A DNA stretch of 64,000 nucleotides, from NCBI RefSeq assembly GCF_046630445.1, contig NC_092333.1, forward strand, positions 2,442,001 through 2,506,000. The letters run 5' to 3'. Below are positions 24,793 through 38,215 of this stretch, piece by piece. Made by a program: the position numbers and the translations under genes. Each line of letters opens with the position of its first letter. The first letter of the stretch is position 1. Below the pieces are notes generated by a model. The model did no database searches. It saw only the letters and a list, made by a program, of their open reading frames with translations, and had not been told where the DNA came from. Origin of the DNA: Rutidosis leptorrhynchoides. Lineage: Eukaryota; Streptophyta; Magnoliopsida; Asterales; Asteraceae.

Positions 24793-26204
24793 CGAAGTTG
24801 TTGAAATATGCTTCGAGATGATTTATTAAACCCACTATATTTTGCATTTTATGAACATGCATGCAAGTAAAATGCAAAAACTTTGGGTTTAGGGTGGGAT
24901 TCCTTTTTTTTGGCCGAATTTGTTGAGTCCCAAAAGTGGGTTTTGGGCTCTTCCATTTTGGTCAAATTTTGGTTGCATGTTGTTCACAATCTTAGCCTTG
25001 ACCTTGTGTATGGTTGCATGTATGTTTGGTTGATTTAATTCATTCTTATGGTTTGTAATAATATTTATTCAATTGGTTTGTAATAATATTATTTTGGTTA
25101 TGTAATTTATTTTATATTTGGCATGTAAAATAGATTAGGTTGTATTTTCATTTTTTAGAGAAAAATGTATTAGGATATATTTTTTTGTAAAAGATGAAGA
25201 TGCAAGATGAAGAACACAAGAAGAAACATTTGGATGCAAGATTGAGTGGGAGATTTTGAAATCTCTAACTTTGAGTTATAACCCCTTAACCGGTGGCATT
25301 TGTTTTTGGCTAAACAAATGCCTACCAAAATGGCTAGATTGTGAACATCTTTGTTTTGCATGCGTGGTTGTTTTAATTTCTTGTATTATTGTGGATTGTA
25401 TGTTTGTATGCTACAAGTTAATCACACAAGTTAACAACAAACAAAACTAAAATTTAATTGGTTAAATTAGACGTTATTAATCACATGCAAAACGACAATT
25501 TAAAATGGTTAAATTGAAATGGCTAAAAGGACATTAATAAACGGTTATTAAGATCATGATAAAGATCATATATATAAAATGGTTTATATCATGTAATTGG
25601 TTTAATTACAAGACATGAAAATGGATTTCATAAGTACCATACACTAAATGCATGTTGGTGTATAGCAAAATGTTTTCTTAAACTAGAATTTATGAAAACT
25701 TAAAATCCCTTTACAAATACAAGGTAAACAAGTTAAACGCCATCCTTTTGTGGGAACACTTGAACATAGTAATGAACTCATAATGGGATAAAGGTCACCT
25801 AACCATTATGAACTAGCTAATATACTTAAGGTAAAATTCGCACACTTGTGGGATAAAGGTCACCTAACCACTTGTATGTTAATTTTACATGTTTTCACAA
25901 GTAGGACGACTTGATTTGCGAATCATGAACTTAGGGTCACCGAAGCATGATGAACAAATAGGCGTTGATGGGATAAATATGCCATGCAAAAGGATTGCAT
26001 GATCCCATAACTTAGAAGTTGCAAAAGGATTGCAATTGTCATATAATGACTACCTAGCTAAATCAAATGACGGGATAAAGGTCACCTAACCGAAATTTGG
26101 TTTACCGTTGGATTCTAATATTTAATAAGTCAATTAAAATATAAAAGGGTATTGTTTATTAAATTTAAAATCGATACTTAAATGAACTTTGTTAAATTTT
26201 GTAG
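24793..26204 (+). other. Element E untranslated leader with repeated motif
   Basis: 1.4 kb without a supportable gene. GGGATAAAGGTCACCTAACC occurs exactly three times (25785, 25850, 26072), and GCAAAAGGATTGCA twice near 25985-26035. Position between primer site and gag fits a packaging or dimerisation region; this is inference. Confidence 0.7.
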
Positions 26205-28055
26205 ATGGCCGCCAATAACAACAACAACATTCCTAACGCACCTATTAACATGAACAACCTATCATTAAGGTCTCTCCTCGAGAAAGACAAACTCAACCAT
26301 ACGAACTTTATGGATTGGTTCCGTAATCTTAGAATTGTCCTCAAACTTGAGGATAAAGCGTATGTGTTGGAAGACCCTATTCCCGACCAACCGGACGAAG
26401 AAGATGTAGAGGGCATGGCTTACTATGACAAATATTGTGCCGATTCGGTGCAAGTTGGTTGCCTAATGCTTGGGACTATGATACCCGAACTCCAAAAGGA
26501 TTTCGAACATCATAGTGCATATGACATGATAACGCAATTGAAGGAGATGTTCCTTCAACAAGCACGTGTCGAGCGCTTCGAAACGGTTCGAGCGCTACAT
26601 GTATGTCGTATGGATGACACCCAATCCGTCTCCTCTTATGTCCTCAAAATGAAGAGCCTTATTGATCGTGCTAACCGTCTTAACCTAAACATATCAAATG
26701 AGTTAGCCACCGATCTTATCCTTAACTCCCTATCAAAAAGGTTTGATCAATTTGTAATTAATTACAATATGAATGGGATGGATAAGAGCATAGGTGAGCT
26801 TCACGGTATGCTTAGAACGGCGGAAACTAGCATGGGTAAAAGGGCTTTACCCGTGTTAGCAATCGATCAAGGTGGATTCAAAGGTAAGACCTCTAAGCCA
26901 AAGGTGGCTAAGAGAAAAGGACCCGCCTATCAAGGCAAAGGGAAAGGGAAGATGGTTACCCCAACCATCAACAAGGCTAAGAAGCAAAAGGTAGCCGAGA
27001 AGGCAAACCCCAAAGAAGACCCGTGTTTCGGTTGCGGTGAAATGGGTCACTGGAAGCGAAATTGCCCGGTCTATCTTAAGGAGTTGAAGGACAAGAGGGA
27101 TGCAGGGCAAACCTCAGGTAATATATATATGGTATATATTGAGCTTAATATTACTTCTTCTAATACATGGGTATTAGACACGGGATGTGGAACTCATATT
27201 TGCAATTCTTTGCAGGGGTTCAAACGAAGTAACATACAAGCGGGAACATCAAGTCTCTTTATGGGAAATGGAGCCAAGGTGCAAGTGAAGGCTCAAGGAG
27301 ACTTTGTATTGAAACTTCCAAGTGGTTTGGAACTTATTTTGAACAATGTTTTGTATGCACCCGACTTATGTCGAAACATTATTTCAATTTCCTGTTTGAA
27401 ACAATGTGGTTTTAATCTTAATTTTGTTAATGATGATATCCATATTTATTTAGATAAGGTATTCTATTTCAAGGCTTCGCCTTCAAATGGAATTTATGAA
27501 TTGGTTCATGATGACACATCATCTAGTAGCTCAATATACCATACTAGCACCAAGAAACTCAAAAGGGATTTGAGTGATTCCTACTTATGGCATTGTCGCC
27601 TTGGTCACATAAACAAGAATCGTATGCATACACTTCAAAAGAATGGACTTTTGAAATCAAATGAAATGGATTCGTTTGATGTATGTGAATCTTGTTTACA
27701 AGGCAAGATGACTAAAGCACCTTTCAAAGGGACCTATGAAAGGGCTAAAGATTTATTGGGATTAATACATTCGGATGTGTGTGGACCCTTTAAGCCCATG
27801 ACTAGGAATGGTGAAAGATACTTTGTTACTTTCATTGATGACTTCAGTCGTTTCGGATATGTCTACTTGTTAAGACATAAGGATGAAACTTTTGAAGCAT
27901 TCAAAGAATATCAAAACGAAGTACAAAATCAACTCAATAAGACAATCAAGGTACTTCGTACCGATAGAGGAGGTGAATACCTAAGCGATGCTTTCCAAGA
28001 TCATCTTAGGAGTTGTGGGATTATCTCACAACTTACTCCACCAGGAACACCCTAA
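26205..28055 (+). pseudogene. Copia gag, protease and first part of integrase, ended by a nonsense codon
   Basis: The ATG at 26205 follows the leader and opens 616 codons. Gag occupies about residues 1-290 and ends in a CCHC knuckle (C274, C277, H282, C287; CFGCGEMGHWKRNC). The aspartic protease has WVLDTGCGTH with catalytic D325. Integrase has the zinc site starting at H463 (WHCRLGHINKNRM ... CESC), then D524 (HSDVCGPF) and D587 (RTDRGGEY). TAA at 28053-28055 stops translation before the catalytic Glu. The downstream sequence stays in the same frame, so this is one nonsense change and not a frameshift. It could be a recent mutation, or be read through at low level. Nothing else in the frame looks damaged. 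Confidence 0.93.
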
Positions 28056-30236
28056 CTTAATGGAGTGTCCGAAAGGAGGAACCGAACCCTAATGGATATG
28101 GTTCGATCTATGATGGCTAGAAGCTCGTTACCTCTATCATTTTGGGGTTATTGTCTATGCTCCGCGGCTCGTATTTTAAATATGGCCCCAACTAAGAAAG
28201 TGGAACGAACACCTCATGAGATGTGGTTTGGAAAATCTCCATCTCTATCATACTTAAAGGTATGGAGATGTGAAGCTTACCCTAAGCGTTACGTCCCGAA
28301 TAAGTTGAATGCTCGATCCACGAAGTGTATCTTCATAGGATATCCCAAGAATGATATGGGATATTATTTCTATGATCCATCCGAGCAGAATGTATTTGTT
28401 GCTCGGAAGGCGGAATTCCTTGAAACTAAGTTCCTAATGGAAGGAAATAGTGAAAGGAAGATAGATCTTGAGGAGGTTCAAGATCAAGTAGATGATACAC
28501 AATTGGTTGACACTAGCACTCAACATGAAAATGTTGAGAATGATCAAATGGATGATCAAAATACACAAGACGTTCGCAGATCTGGTAGGATTAGTAATCC
28601 TCCTGAGAGATATGGGTTTCTCATGGATGGTTGCTATGTGGTTGATTTGGATGAACCAATAAACTACCAAGATGCTTTATCAAGGATTGATAAAGATAAA
28701 TGGCAGGAAGCCATGAACGCTGAGATGCAATCCATGTATGACAACCAAGTTTGGGAACTTGTTACACAACCTGCTGGCTCAAGGCTAGTTGATTGTAAAT
28801 GGCTTTTCAAAATGAAAACCGACATACATGGAAACTTGGATACATATAAAGCTAGACTTGTAGCAAAAGGTTTCACTCAAACTCAAGGGGTTGACTATGA
28901 TGAAACTTTTTTGCCTGTGGCAATGCTAAAGTCTATTAGGATATTACTTGCCATTGCTGCTCATTATGATTATGAAATATGGCAAATGGATGTCAAGACC
29001 GCTTTCCTAAATGGACATCTTGAGGAAGATGTCTATATGGTTCAGCCTGAGGGTTTTGTTGATCCGAAATATCCTAAAAAGGTATGCAAGTTAAAGAAGT
29101 CAATCTACGGATTGAAACAAGCATCTAGAATGTGGAATCATCATTTTAATGAGGAGGCCAAGAAATTTGGCTTCATTAAAAATAGTGATGAAGCTTGTGT
29201 ATACAAGAAAGCTAGTGGGAGCACTATCATGTTCCTTGTGCTATATGTGGATGATATATTGTTATTTGGAAATGATATTCCGGCAATGCAAGGTGTTAAA
29301 ACTTGGTTAAGCAAATGCTTCTCCATTAAGGATCTTGGAGAAGCACAATACGTTTTGGGGATTGGGATCTACAGGGATAGATCCAAGAAACTGATAGGTT
29401 TAAATCAAAGTGCATACATTGAAAAGATCTTGAAAAGGTTCAAGATGGAGAACTCTAAGAAATGTTTGGTACCTATTCAAAAGGGAACACTTCTCAGTTC
29501 ATCTCAGTGCCCCACCACGAAAGATGAACAGGAGAGAATGAAGAAAGTCCCATATGCTTCTGCCATTGGGTCAATCATGTATGCAATGATATGCACTAGA
29601 CCGGATGTGTCATGCGCTCTTAGCCTGACAAGTAGATACCAGAATAACCCAGGAAACAGTCATTGGATTGCTGTTAAAAGTATATTGAAATACCTTAGGA
29701 GGACTAAGGATATGTTTCTGATATATGGGTCTGGTGAGGAGGAACTCGCTGTAAAAGGTTACGTGGATGCGAGTTTCCAAACTGATCGTGATGATTCTCG
29801 ATCACAATCCGGTTATGTCTTCACATTAAATGGAGGTGCGGTCTCTTGGAAGAGTTCAAAACAGGATGTTGTTGCTCTATCCACTACAGAGTCGGAGTAC
29901 ATCGCCGCATCATTAGCAGCTCAGGAAGCTGCATGGATGAAGAAATTCATCGACGACTTAGGAGTAGTCCCTTCCATTCAGGACCCTCTTGAGATCTTTT
30001 GTGACAACGAGGGTGCGATTGCTCAAATCAAGGAACCTCGTGCTCATCAAAATACCCGTCACATTGAGCGGAGATTCAACTACATAAGGGATGAAGTTGA
30101 AAAGGGAAAGATATGTATTCGCAAAGTTCACACAGATCTTAATATAGCGGATCCTCTAACGAAGCTCTTACATGGATCAAAACATGCAGGACATGTTTGT
30201 GCATTAGGGCTTCGATATTCTAGTGATTGGTCATGA
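28056..30236 (+). pseudogene. Copia integrase end, reverse transcriptase and RNase H (downstream of the stop)
   Basis: This continues the frame of the preceding part for 726 codons to TGA at 30234-30236. It has no start of its own: the GTG at 28065 is a normal internal codon. The integrase Glu is codon 623 (28071-28073), 35 residues after D587, the expected D-X35-E spacing. Reverse transcriptase: DYDETFLPVAML, QMDVKTAFLNG, YGLKQASRMWN and YVDD at 29244-29255. RNase H: YVDASF, SKKQDVV-like SSKQDVVALSTTESEYIAA, and ADPLTKLL near the end. All catalytic motifs are present. Confidence 0.93.
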
Positions 30237-31010
30237 TCTGTTTTAAGTATTGTACCGGAACGAAATTATTCAAACTCATTAATATAACTATGGTGTTAAT
30301 TTATTTGAGTTATGTTCCTATTTTGCATATTTCATCCATGAATAAGCAATTACTCTAAATTTCCGTAGTCGATCACATTTGTGGGAACAAGTGTGAGGTT
30401 TAGACTATTATGAACTCGGATTGGTATACATTCATAGGTTGAATGTGGGGCAAGGTTGCAACCAAGGTTCATAGATATTTGTGGGAAACAAATATTGGAA
30501 GACCCGCTCTCAAGAATTACTGTATAGAGCCTTTGTGGTTGATCACATGTAATCTTGAGTAAAGGCGAATATCATTGTATCCTCTGACCTGAGATACATA
30601 TTGGGTTCGGATATTCACCAAGTACTGTGCCTTGATTCTTTCCTTCTCTATTCTGAAACATGGTAGTACATAAAGAAGAACTCAGGTATATTACAAAGTG
30701 TATATCTAGGACGTATGTAGTCAAGATGGAATTTGTCCCTCTTATTCGTTGAGAGTCAGATGTCTAAGGCCTGAAAAGTTAAATCTATAAGAGAGTGATC
30801 ACTCTGTATCTCTTGGATTTAACATGACATCTATGATGAAAGGATATAATGAAAGATTCACCTACATATATCAGTTCGAGTAGGGAACTCGAAAAGGGAT
30901 GATGTTATTGAATGGCACAAAGTCATAACATATTAGGGGTGATGGACGGTGTGTTAGGCTGTATCCATCACTTGCATTAATTTCTTATGTTTCTCGTGCA
31001 AGTGGGAGAT
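30237..31010 (+). other. Element E 3' untranslated region and polypurine tract
   Basis: 774 bp between the RNase H stop and the 3' LTR; no gene seen. It ends GTGCAAGTGGGAGAT, a normal polypurine tract (about 31000-31009). Confidence 0.8.
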
Positions 31011-32099
31011 TGAAGGTATTTCGTATGCCCGAGAGACATATTAAATTAATGTGGCTAATGTGTTATGATCCAAGTCGGGTCATACCCAATAACAAACTTA
31101 CCGACACTTTATTCGTATTTAATTTTAGCGGTTGGATCGTTGATTAAATACACGACACTTGAACTTTAAGGAAAAGGTTTCTTAAATAATGTTACTTGAT
31201 ATGTTTATATATAAGTTATGAAATAACTTATATAACAAGGATTTAATTATTTATAGGTTAAATAATTAAGTTATGTCACATTTTATAAAATTGGTTTTAT
31301 AAAATATACATAACAAATAATATACATGTTTATATAATGTGTTTTATAAAATTAAGTTTTATAAAAAATGATTTTATAAAATCAGTTTTTTTTTATAATG
31401 TATATTATAAAATGATCCTTGTAGTGGCATTGGGAGTTCAAGAAGCATGCTAGAGATTCCATTTGATGCCCATGCTTTCCCAATTCCTATAACATGCATC
31501 TTGACTCACTTTGGGACCTAGAGAAGCAATTTACATATCAAAAACTGCACAAAAACTTCTCCCATTCTGCTGTCCAAAACCGTGGGGTATTTGCAGCTCA
31601 AAGGAGTTCATAATTTGGTTTTTATAAGCTCTATTCAAGTGTGATTAAATCCTAACCAAAGTACTAAGTGTTGGTTACAAGTTTGGGGTATTATCTCTTG
31701 AGGTTCCATAGTTTTGGAACTAGTATTCATCATCATCTTTCTTGGTACTTGCTGTCCAGATTTTAAGGTTCAAATAAAGTAGTTTTCTAGCTTGGTTAGT
31801 AAGGTTATAAGGTACCAAAGTCTAGCCAAGGTTAAGGGTGATATTGGAGAAGCATAAGCTTGGTGTTTTCATCTTCAAATTCATCATTCTTGGAAGTAAA
31901 TAACCTCCTAACTTGGAGAAGGTATAACTTCTAAATTACTATCTTGTAGTTTGTAAGCATATTATTTCACAACTTGATCCATGGGATTTAACTTTAAAAT
32001 GGTTTAAAGATTAACAAGTTAAAATGTAACTAACATGCTTCCGCTTTGATATGTTTCTTAAAAGGTTTTAAGTATCATGAAACTTGTTAAATCCCAACA
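31011..32099 (+). mobile_element. Element E 3' LTR
   Basis: Same length as the 5' LTR. The differences I see are in the palindrome, in GATGCCCATG versus GATGCACATG, and in GTTTTCTAGC versus GTTTTATAGC. Confidence 0.95.
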
Positions 32100-32113
32100 A
32101 CGTAGAACGATGA

Positions 32114-32539
32114 TTATGCTGCTGGTGCTGCTGATGGTGTTTGTAATCCTTGCACCATGTGTTTCAATGCTACTACTCGAGCGCAAAGTTTGTTAACTTC
32201 TGCTAGTACACCGGAACGATTGTCGGTCGGAACGAGCGGATGAATAAGGTTTAGAATTTTAGATAGAAGATAATCGTGATGAGATACTCTAGAAATGAGT
32301 GTGAAAATGGTGTTTCGAATTGGTTCGCCGGTAAGTGCTTCAGGTTCATTGCCAAAAGGAAAATTTGGTTGGTGAAAAGGATCGCCTTCTTCTCGTCTCC
32401 ATTGATTAAGTCAACTACGAACACATCAGATGAATTGGGGATGGATGACTGGGTGATTCATTCTGGTGACGCTGCTTTCGGAGCTTAGGTGAAACTCCAT
32501 ATCGGAATATGAGAGGCTTGAACTAGTGGTGAGTTCCAT
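32114..32539 (-). pseudogene. Mini-gag remnant, element C
   Basis: One minus-strand frame of 141 codons from ATG (32539) to TAA (32116-32114), with two internal stops and no frameshift. Motifs in order: SYSDMEFHLSSESSVT, a QFI stretch, NEPEALTGEPIRNTIF, LIHPLVPTD, then a heptad-like stretch ending LQTPSAAPAA. Same layout and same end point as in D and G. E inserted immediately beyond its stop. Confidence 0.68.
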
Positions 32540-32905
32540 TTTGCTCAGTTAGATAAAGAGTTTTTGGTATGAAATGATTTTCGGATATCGGATGATATTC
32601 TAATTACATAGAATATCTATGTATAGTACAGAATATCTCGTAGATTACGGAGAGAATTAAGGAAACGTGTCAGATAAAGTCTACAGTAACAGATACGCTA
32701 AGATATAAAATTTTCTGTACACTATCTATCAAATAAGTGCAGGAAGTCGTGTCTAGACTTAGGAATGATAAGCAGGTAATTTTCCACTAGGAATGACAAA
32801 CAATACTTATAATATGCAGCTAAGGTCGAAGTCCAGACTTGCTAATGCATCCTATCATCTATCAGTCAGACACACTAATGCAAGACCTGGTTCGCTAAGA
32901 CCAAC

Positions 32906-32917
32906 GCTCTGATACCA
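32906..32917 (-). other. Primer binding site, element C
   Basis: Reverse complement is TGGTATCAGAGC, matching the initiator-Met tRNA 3' end, two bases inside the LTR. Confidence 0.85.
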
Positions 32918-34048
32918 CATGTCATAACCCGTCCTAATCCACCTGGACGAAGTCATCAACATTTGGTCCCATTGCGATGATCGGCTCCAAGTAATGTCCT
33001 TATATTGAGCAAATGCACAGCGGAAGACTTAATTCGTACCTGAGAATAAACATGCTTTAAAGTGTCAACCAAAAGGTTGGTGAGTTCATAGGTTTATCAA
33101 AACAATCATTTCAATATGTTAATAGACCACAAGATTTCATAATCATAAACATAATACACTCGCAAGTGTATGTAAAGCATTCTAAGTGGTTGAGCATTGG
33201 TAACCATACTTAACATTTAATCAACGTCGCATATTCCCTTTATTATGAAATCTCACTACACCGTACCAAGTGTAGTAACAAAACGAAGTACTGTGCAACC
33301 GTTGAATACTTGTCGTCCAGTCCGGTTGGGGTTGTCAGGCCCAATAGATCTATCAACAGGATTCGCGTTTACAATACCCATGTAAATAGTAGTTACCAAG
33401 CTACAGGGAAGTATGCTAGTGGTACAACTCAACGTAGAATATATTTTTAAGTACTTGTGTCTATTTCGTAAACATTTATAAAAGCAGCGCATGTATTCTC
33501 AGCCCAAAAATATATATTGCAAAAGCAATTAAAAAGGGAGCAAATGAAACTCACATACTGTATTTTGTAGTAAAAATACATATAACGTCATTGAACAAAT
33601 ATAGGGTTGGTCTCGGATTCATGAACCTATATCATTAATGTATATTAACACATATCTTTGTAATCGAACAAAATTATATACAATATATCTTAATTTATAT
33701 GTTATATATACTTAATTTGTATATATTTAAAATGATTAATATTTATATATGTAGATATCTTAATATGTATGTTAATATTTTATCGATAATTTGTTATTTA
33801 TAATATTTATAAAAATAATGTTAATATATTTAGTATATACTGATATGTAATATAAGTATAATATTTATTTGCTATAAAAATAATGACAATTCTAATAATA
33901 GTAATGAAAATTCTAATGCAAATAAAATGGTAATTTTAATAATACTGATAATAGTAATAGTAATATTTTTTTTTATTTAAATGATAATTCTAATATCACC
34001 GATAACAATAGTTACTAGTTGTGATAATATTAATAATATTGGTAGTTT

Positions 34049-34161
<113 letters not shown>

Positions 34162-34194
34162 GTTATACCTTAGAAACACTAAAAAGAGATTTAA

Positions 34195-34260
34195 CTTCCT
34201 AGAACGGGACTCGAACTCGCGACCTCCCACTCACGCACTAACACCTTTCACCATTCCTCT
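34195..34260 (-). promoter_or_regulatory. tRNA-like pol III module, C right LTR
   Basis: Counterpart of 18756-18820, B box at 34206-34217 with one difference (AGTTCGAGTCCC on the minus strand). Confidence 0.58.
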
Positions 34261-36482
34261 ACTTCTATTTTTCTGATTAATCTCCGATTTATATTTATGT
34301 AACCCGTCATTCGTTTTCATTTTATCTTCAACAAACTCAAATGGCCCATGTAATTCGGCCCAACAACAAAATACGAGGCCCACTGCCTCAATAGCCTAAA
34401 TAGGAAAATAATGGCCCTTTAACACCCAAAACAAAAGGATTCAAGTGGAGTTTTGGGTCTGGAAATATTCGAGGGTTTTAACAAAAGAAAAAAAAATACG
34501 GTGATCATCATTATCATTCAATATCCAGTATCATCATCGTTATCATTATAATTACGATCATCATCCTTCTTAATTATCATCATCATCATCATCATAGGCT
34601 CGTTATCCCTTTTACTGTTCATCGTCACTTTCACCAAAAATGCAGGAACAATAGCAGTAGGTAATCAAAATAGGTGGTGTTGGTTTTGGTGGTTTTTTCT
34701 CGGTCCAAAAAGGTGAGTAAAAGCTTGCTGTACATCTTAATTATCTTCATTACTTCATTGTAACATCATCTTTCTTGTTTGATTAGAAACAGACATTAAT
34801 GAAGGTGAGTTGCAGGTTGTTATTGTCGAGCTATTAGAGTATCAAGTAAACGGTGATGACGGTATTCGAAGAATATGGTGGAGGTCATGGTGATTGAGCT
34901 TTAAACAGAAATAGGAAGATGTACCCGTATATAATAGGTGGTGAGGTGTTTTGGGTGTGGTATCCGAACAAAAATAGTAACGATTGATTATATATGTGTG
35001 TTTACGTTGGTGTTCTTGCATGTGCAACAGATTCATCTAGTGGCAAGAGAAGTAACGAAACAATGGCAGTCTAGTTTCATGGCTTACAAGGTGGTGGTTA
35101 GAGTGGTTTGTTGGTGGGTTCTTGGGTGGTTCCTAAACGAAACAAGAAACATGAAAGGTGGTAGTTTGGTTGATCAATATGGGTGACGGGTTTAAGTGGT
35201 GGTGGTTCTTCGATGATTTTAATACAAGATTAAGGGTGTTTAATGGCAGATCGTTAAGGTGATGATATGGGTGTTGCAGTTGTGGTTGACGACTAGTAGT
35301 GGTCGGTTATAGTGGTCGAAGGTGGCTCACTATGGTTTTGTGGTTTAGTTCTCCTTTGAAGATAATGGTTGAGGTTGGTCATGCATGAGTAAGTGTACAT
35401 ATCTATATGTTATGTATATGTAGAGATTTAGATTTCAGTGGAAGTAAGTCAACAATAAAACTAAAACAAGCACAATGATCTAGTAGGAATCTTAATTTAA
35501 ATTTTACGGATTAAGACAAGCAAGTGGGTTTTAGGATATATGGTCCCTTGTATATTTAAATTATATAAATGAGTGGTAAAGATAGATAGATGTAGATGGA
35601 TAGTGTAGATGATAGGCATTTTGTCACATAAGTCCACAACAAACACGGTAATCAAATACTAACAATAATCATAAAGTAATAATAATTAATAATAAATTAA
35701 TAAACCAAAAATTCAAAGATTGTACAGTAATCGAGTTTGTGAAAGTAATAGTTCAGCAGCCATTGAGTGTCTTTTAGTACCGACAGTTTTCCCCCGAAGA
35801 TTGTATCGTGTCCATTGCTAAACAGTTAGTGTATAAAAGTGTTCATAAAAATCCCAAATTTTTAGATTAAATAGATTTAATTATTTCACTCATTATCTGT
35901 TTGAAACCTGATAAAAAAGTTTCGATAATTATTTATTTTCTGTTCCAATTTATATGTACGGGGTACTAATATTTAAACTTAAAAATGTAAAAATATTTTT
36001 AACAAATCTAAAAGCTTCGTAATCGATTTACTGTTCAACTTTTATTTTTATCCATCATAAACTTATATTAAATCTATATGAACGCTAATGAAATGTCATC
36101 CGAGTGTTGCTGAAGTTTACTAGTTAAGCTCGAAATCATTCATTTTCCATTTACTCTTTCTCTATATATAATCAGTTTTAAATAATAAGTTTTATCACAT
36201 AAATATATATATTATATATTTTTAAACAAATAGATTTAATATTATTTTATATTTTCCAAGTAGTATTTATATACACATTTATATACACACACATATATAT
36301 ATGTATCTATTTACAAATAGTTGTTCGTGAATCGTCGAGAACAGTCGAAGGTCAATTGAATATATGAAATAGTCCAAAATTTTTGAGACTCAATCTAACA
36401 GGTTTTTCTTATTGTGTCAAAAAATATTACATCGTATCAAGAGTTTGGTTTAAAATTAGTCGAAATTTTCCGGGTCGTTACA

Positions 36483-36695
36483 ATTATGTAATGGTCGTAT
36501 GTAAACAGTATATTTTAGATTATCATTATTTGGTAATCTACGTAATGTTTTTAAAACCTTTATTGATAAAATAAAGGTTATGGTTGTTTTAAAAATGAAT
36601 GCAGTCTTTGAAAAACGTCTCATATAGAGGTCAAAACCTCGCAACGAAATCAATTAATATGGAACGTTTATAATCAATATGAACGGGACATTTCA
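36483..36695 (+). mobile_element. Element B 3' LTR, last part
   Basis: Starts with the right ATTAT duplication of C and ends ATGAACGGGACATTTCA. Includes CTCATATAGAGGTCAA and CCTCGCAACGAAATCA, parallel to the U5 ends of A and D. Joined to 14233-17492 the LTR is about 3.47 kb. Confidence 0.83.
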
Positions 36696-37467
36696 ATGGC
36701 TAACTTTAAAAATGTTTTCATGACGAATATGAGTTGATAAATAGAGTTTTATCATCATTGAGTAATATAGATAAAACAATTTGATTACGCGAAGAGTATA
36801 AGTGAAGCTATCGCAAGAGAGTGAAAGGAGTAAATGTATATTCGTTTTAACCGATGACATAGTTATGATTGATTTTCGGAATTCATGGGATTTAAAGAAA
36901 ATCTTTGCAATAAGATTTGATTCTTCGGCGATTAAGGAAATCAGGATCTTATTTGATTAAATGCGATAATCTGTCTGATATTTTACTATAAATCCACCCC
37001 CTTCGTTTCTTTATTTCCACAGCTCACACCTTCTAGTCTTTCTCCCCAATTCATACTTTAAAGCATTCGTTAATATGCTTCATCCAGTATTGATTCTTGA
37101 TATACTCTTAACTTTCATATCTGTCATTCTTCTTTTTCATCTACCACCGGAGGAAGTTATTTTCTTCTACCATTATCTTGGGGTTATTGTGTTTTTCATT
37201 TTCTTCTACCGTGTCTTTATCTTGGATAATGGTCCAGAATTTGTAGATATGAATTTTTGGATGAATATAGTTAATGTTCCAAGAAGAAAATCGTAATGGC
37301 ACAATCTTGATTTGGCAAATTACCAGAATATCCAAAAATATAGAGCTATCAAGATGATATGTTCTTAATATGTTTGGAAATTAGGTAGAATGTAAGAGTC
37401 GTGTAAATAACTTTCATTTTCATGATGACGGTATATTCTGTGAATCATCACGTTTCATTAGAAACTC

Positions 37468-37530
37468 AGTATGACTTACTGTAATATAATCACATTGATC
37501 AAGTGTCATTATATTATACTAACTCATGCT
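37468..37530 (-). other. Conserved hairpin, element D copy
   Basis: Same arms as at 5978, 21587 and 55653; loop region differs most. Confidence 0.75.
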
Positions 37531-37801
37531 TCAGTTCCCAACACTACTTCAAAAACATTCCTATTTTAAATTCGAATTTTTTTTTCTTCTGAATTTAGAA
37601 ACTAACACAGTTTCTTTTTATGTTGTAACGTAGATATTGTGAATAGATAGAAGATTTCAGATAAGAATAGTTGTGAAAATATCTTCAGGAATATTGAAGA
37701 TATTTATAATAAAAGATACGATGATATCTTAGAATTCTTAACATAGATGGATGATGAAGAAGATTTGTCTGTGAAGGTTTAGAATAAGAAGTAAGGTGTT
37801 T

Positions 37802-38020
37802 GCTAACGATTTCAGTAGACACTGAATCATTTGGATCCTTTGAGGGCAGGTTTAGTCTTTGTGATTTGTCCACAGCCTCCTTCATGGTCTGCTCAATCCA
37901 TTTTCCAGTTTCAAACCTTCTCTTTTTCTCAGCTTTACCACCATACTATTCTTTATCATCAAACTTTTGACTGTTAAAGTCGTTTATAGTTTTTGCTGCT
38001 TCATCATTTTTCCAATTTCG
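37802..38020 (-). pseudogene. PABP-like fragment, element D copy (best preserved)
   Basis: About 70 codons in one frame with a single stop. In order: NDEAAKTINDFNSQKFDDKE, stop (where the family has Trp), YGGKAEKKRRFETG, KWIEQTMKEAVDKSQRLNL, then SKDPNDSVSTEI. Plant cytoplasmic poly(A)-binding proteins have, in the same order, an RRM ending in LNGKKFDDKEWYVGKAQKK, a linker rich in EQ..KEA.DK, and the next RRM opening NLYLKNLDDSISDE. It therefore spans an RRM end, the linker and an RRM start, most likely RRM3-RRM4. Identified from memory of the family. It lies in sense orientation between the central motif and the hairpin. It is not a complete RNA-binding domain: RNP1/RNP2 are absent. Confidence 0.75.
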
Positions 38021-38215
38021 GAGAACTAGTTCATAGTTTGGGATGTTTTTCAGAAAATTCACATTCGAAGTATGTAAGTCTAGGAGATAGATTTTATATA
38101 TATACATATAACTTTTGACGTAAAATTGTCGCGAAATTCAAAATACTGATTGCTAATTCCAATAGTTGGTGTGACAATTATTGTTACAGGATGTAGGTGA
38201 GTACATGATGGGGTT

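Larger units (their letters stand above)
23690..32099 (+). mobile_element. Element E: young Copia retrotransposon, 8410 bp
   Basis: Two 1089-bp LTRs (23690-24778, 31011-32099) begin TGAAGG and end CCCAACA, and differ at about three positions. The target duplication ACGTA is at 23685-23689 and 32100-32104. Order: LTR, primer binding site, 1.4 kb leader, gag-protease-integrase-reverse transcriptase-RNase H in one frame, 0.77 kb tail, polypurine tract, LTR. The domain order, with integrase before reverse transcriptase, is that of Copia. Lineage looks Angela/Tork-like from memory; unsure. It lies inside the internal region of element C, next to C's mini-gag. Confidence 0.96.

Noticed and set aside
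26856-27110. Antisense frames inside Copia and Gypsy pol (for example also 12751-13056 and 28664-28876)
   Set aside because: Shadows of strongly coding sense frames.
28065-28073. Separate Copia ORF2 starting at 28065
   Set aside because: The codon is GTG in the middle of integrase, in the same frame as the upstream part; it is one polyprotein with a stop, not two genes.
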